A stretch of DNA of 6,319 nt from Aquirhabdus sp. GTDB taxonomy: Bacteria > Pseudomonadota > Gammaproteobacteria > Pseudomonadales > Moraxellaceae. Location: positions 1 to 6,319 of the forward strand of contig JASLEL010000440.1 in assembly GCA_030151145.1 (NCBI GenBank). Direction: 5' to 3'. The first letter of the stretch is position 1. Every line of letters begins with the position of its first letter. Under the pieces are notes generated by a model. It saw nothing but the letters and a program-made list of their open reading frames with translations. It had not been told where the DNA came from and did not search any database. A program made the translations under genes and the position numbers. Shown here piece after piece: positions 5,693 to 6,319 of the stretch.

Positions 5693-5700
5693 TAGATTAG
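5680..5700 (-). repeat. Upstream repeat, copy B
   Basis: Identical over 21 bases to 3933-3953. Here it is preceded on the minus strand by GGGG, giving GGGGCTAATCT, which recurs at 5762-5777. Confidence 0.8.
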
Positions 5701-5761
5701 CCCCTGCAATTCCATTCGTTACGCCAAAGAATTGTCAACCTGATAACAAACTTACCATAAG

Positions 5762-5777
5762 TCAACAGATTAGCCCC
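5762..5777 (-). repeat. Upstream repeat, degenerate copy C
   Basis: These 16 bases match 5689-5704 at 15 positions, so the GGGGCTAATCT(A/G)TTGA block occurs twice, 73 bases apart, upstream of OmpA-3. On the minus strand it contains TTGACT, a good -35 box, but no -10 box follows at 16-18 bases. It may be an old promoter remnant or a second binding site for the same factor. Confidence 0.6.
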
Positions 5778-5836
5778 GGATGAAATCTGCAAAAAAAGGG
5801 GCTTAGCGCGTGCAATTTCCGCACGGATGATGCCAT

Positions 5837-5854
5837 CAAATGATTTATCATTTG
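5837..5854. repeat. 18-base perfect palindrome, possible operator
   Basis: CAAATGAT and ATCATTTG are perfect complements around TT. The two-base centre is too tight for a good hairpin, so a dimeric protein site is the better guess. ATCATTTG also occurs singly at 5551-5558, inside the OmpA-3 leader. Confidence 0.5.
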
Positions 5855-5939
5855 TACAGCTAAAGATATAAAACCAATGACATTCATCAAAACGACGACG
5901 TCAAGGTATTTCATGCAAATTTGATACCCAGTTATAAAT

Positions 5940-5974
5940 ATATAAGGCAGCTACCCAGTATAGCTGCCTTATAT
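5940..5974 (-). terminator. Probable terminator of OmpA-4
   Basis: A perfect 14-pair stem joins 5940-5953 with 5961-5974 (core GGCAGCTA/TAGCTGCC) around CCCAGTA. The minus-strand tail is AT-rich (ATTTATAAC) rather than a clean T run. It lies 144 bases beyond the OmpA-4 stop, farther than the terminators of the other copies, and is unlike them in sequence. Confidence 0.65.
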
Positions 5975-6052
5975 GACAATTTAATTGACGTGTTTTGGCA
6001 AATCATTGGGCGTGTATTCAAAATACATTTTAAAATGCCCTACGACTGTGCA

Positions 6053-6084
6053 GCCATTTATGCAGCGACAGCGGCATAAATGGC
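6053..6084 (-). repeat. Long stop-proximal hairpin after OmpA-4
   Basis: GCCATTTATGC (6053-6063) and GCATAAATGGC (6074-6084) form a perfect 11-pair stem with a 10-base loop. No T run follows on either strand. It is 34 bases after the stop codon and matches in position, not sequence, the hairpins of the other copies. Confidence 0.65.
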
Positions 6085-6094
6085 GTGGACAGAG

Positions 6095-6126
6095 CCATTA
6101 CTGTGCAAAAAGAACCATTACTGTGC
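6095..6126 (-). repeat. 12-base direct repeat spanning the OmpA-4 stop codon
   Basis: CCATTACTGTGC occurs at 6095-6106 and 6115-6126, a 20-base period. On the minus strand it duplicates GCACAGTAATGG, which includes the final Gln codon and the TAA stop. As 20 is not a multiple of three, the second copy is out of frame and has no coding effect. It looks like a small tandem duplication at the gene end. Confidence 0.75.
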
Positions 6127-6319
6127 GACAGGACGGCTACCCGCGATCACCGCAACCACACGACGGTTCAGGGCACGGCCTTCTTTCGTCTTGTTGGATG
6201 CGACCGGATCGTTCCAGCTATAGCCCTTGGCGGTCAGACGACCAGCGTCGATGCCGTAGTCTTTGGTCAGCGACGTCTTGACGGCCTCAGCACGCGCTTG
6301 TGACAGACGGTCGTTCAGT
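6118..6319 (-). CDS. ompA: OmpA-family protein, copy 4, C-terminal part only (cut by window edge)
   Basis: The last 66 codons and the stop are present; the start lies beyond the right edge. The visible residues begin LNDRLSQARAEAVKTSLTKDYGIDAGR and end EGRALNRRVVAVIAGSRPVAQ. They line up without gaps with the periplasmic OmpA domains of copies 1-3, and the Arg of the peptidoglycan site (in LSQAR) is kept; the partner Asp lies outside the window. The tail RPVAQ differs from RTVQQ or RTVTQ in the others. The frame is intact throughout, so nothing indicates a pseudogene in the visible part. It is the same strand and orientation as the others and extends the array beyond the window. Confidence 0.93.
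   Translation of the reverse strand, partial: LNDRLSQARAEAVKTSLTKDYGIDAGRLTAKGYSWNDPVASNKTKEGRALNRRVVAVIAGSRPVAQ

Larger units (their letters stand above)
5701..5939. other. Gene-free spacer between OmpA-4 and the OmpA-3 promoter
   Basis: No coding region is supported. It contains the degenerate repeat copy at 5762-5777, a run of seven A at 5791-5797, a small CGTGC/GCACG inverted repeat (5809-5813 and 5821-5825) and the palindrome at 5837-5854. These suggest a control region for OmpA-3, but no regulator can be named. Confidence 0.4.

Noticed and set aside
5762..5825. CRISPR-like or dispersed-repeat array around the CTAATCT elements
   Set aside because: Only two to three copies with irregular spacing and no uniform spacers; they fit promoter duplication better.

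Overview
The window reads as chromosomal DNA of a gammaproteobacterium, most likely a member of the Moraxellaceae or a close relative. The three complete outer-membrane proteins match, from memory, the Acinetobacter-type OmpA layout: a core reading ELRVFFDTNKS, a peptidoglycan loop reading TDSTGPKKLNDRLSQAR, and a tail ending in EGRALNRRVVAVITGSRT or a close variant. Base composition looks balanced rather than AT-rich, which fits less well with Acinetobacter itself. The genus is not resolved.

Layout. Positions 69-794 (+) hold a complete hisA, closed at once by a strong intrinsic terminator (808-833). The rest of the window, from about 1057 to the right edge, is a head-to-tail array of at least four OmpA-family genes on the minus strand: OmpA-1 (1130-2227), OmpA-2 (2613-3716), OmpA-3 (4298-5449) and the C-terminal end of OmpA-4 (6118-6319, cut by the window edge). 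The array faces hisA and converges on it, with terminators for both directions between them.

Each OmpA gene looks like its own transcription unit. Each has a hairpin soon after the stop codon and a terminator-like stem beyond it. OmpA-2 and OmpA-3 share a promoter-like block of TTGATT, 17 bases, then TAG(C/G)AT, about 200 bases upstream of a GTG start. They also share parts of a long leader. The three visible starts all have GGAG exactly six bases upstream. The duplicated unit was therefore probably promoter, leader, gene and terminator together.

The three complete proteins share a signal peptide, an eight-stranded-type barrel, a proline-rich hinge and a periplasmic OmpA domain with the peptidoglycan-binding Asp and Arg in place. 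Their last 116 residues are about 88-92% identical by hand alignment. The barrels, and mainly the predicted surface loops, are much more different. The picture is a family with one fixed wall anchor and variable outer faces. Whether the copies are expressed together, alternately or under different conditions cannot be read from the sequence. No RNA genes, insertion sequences or CRISPR arrays were seen.
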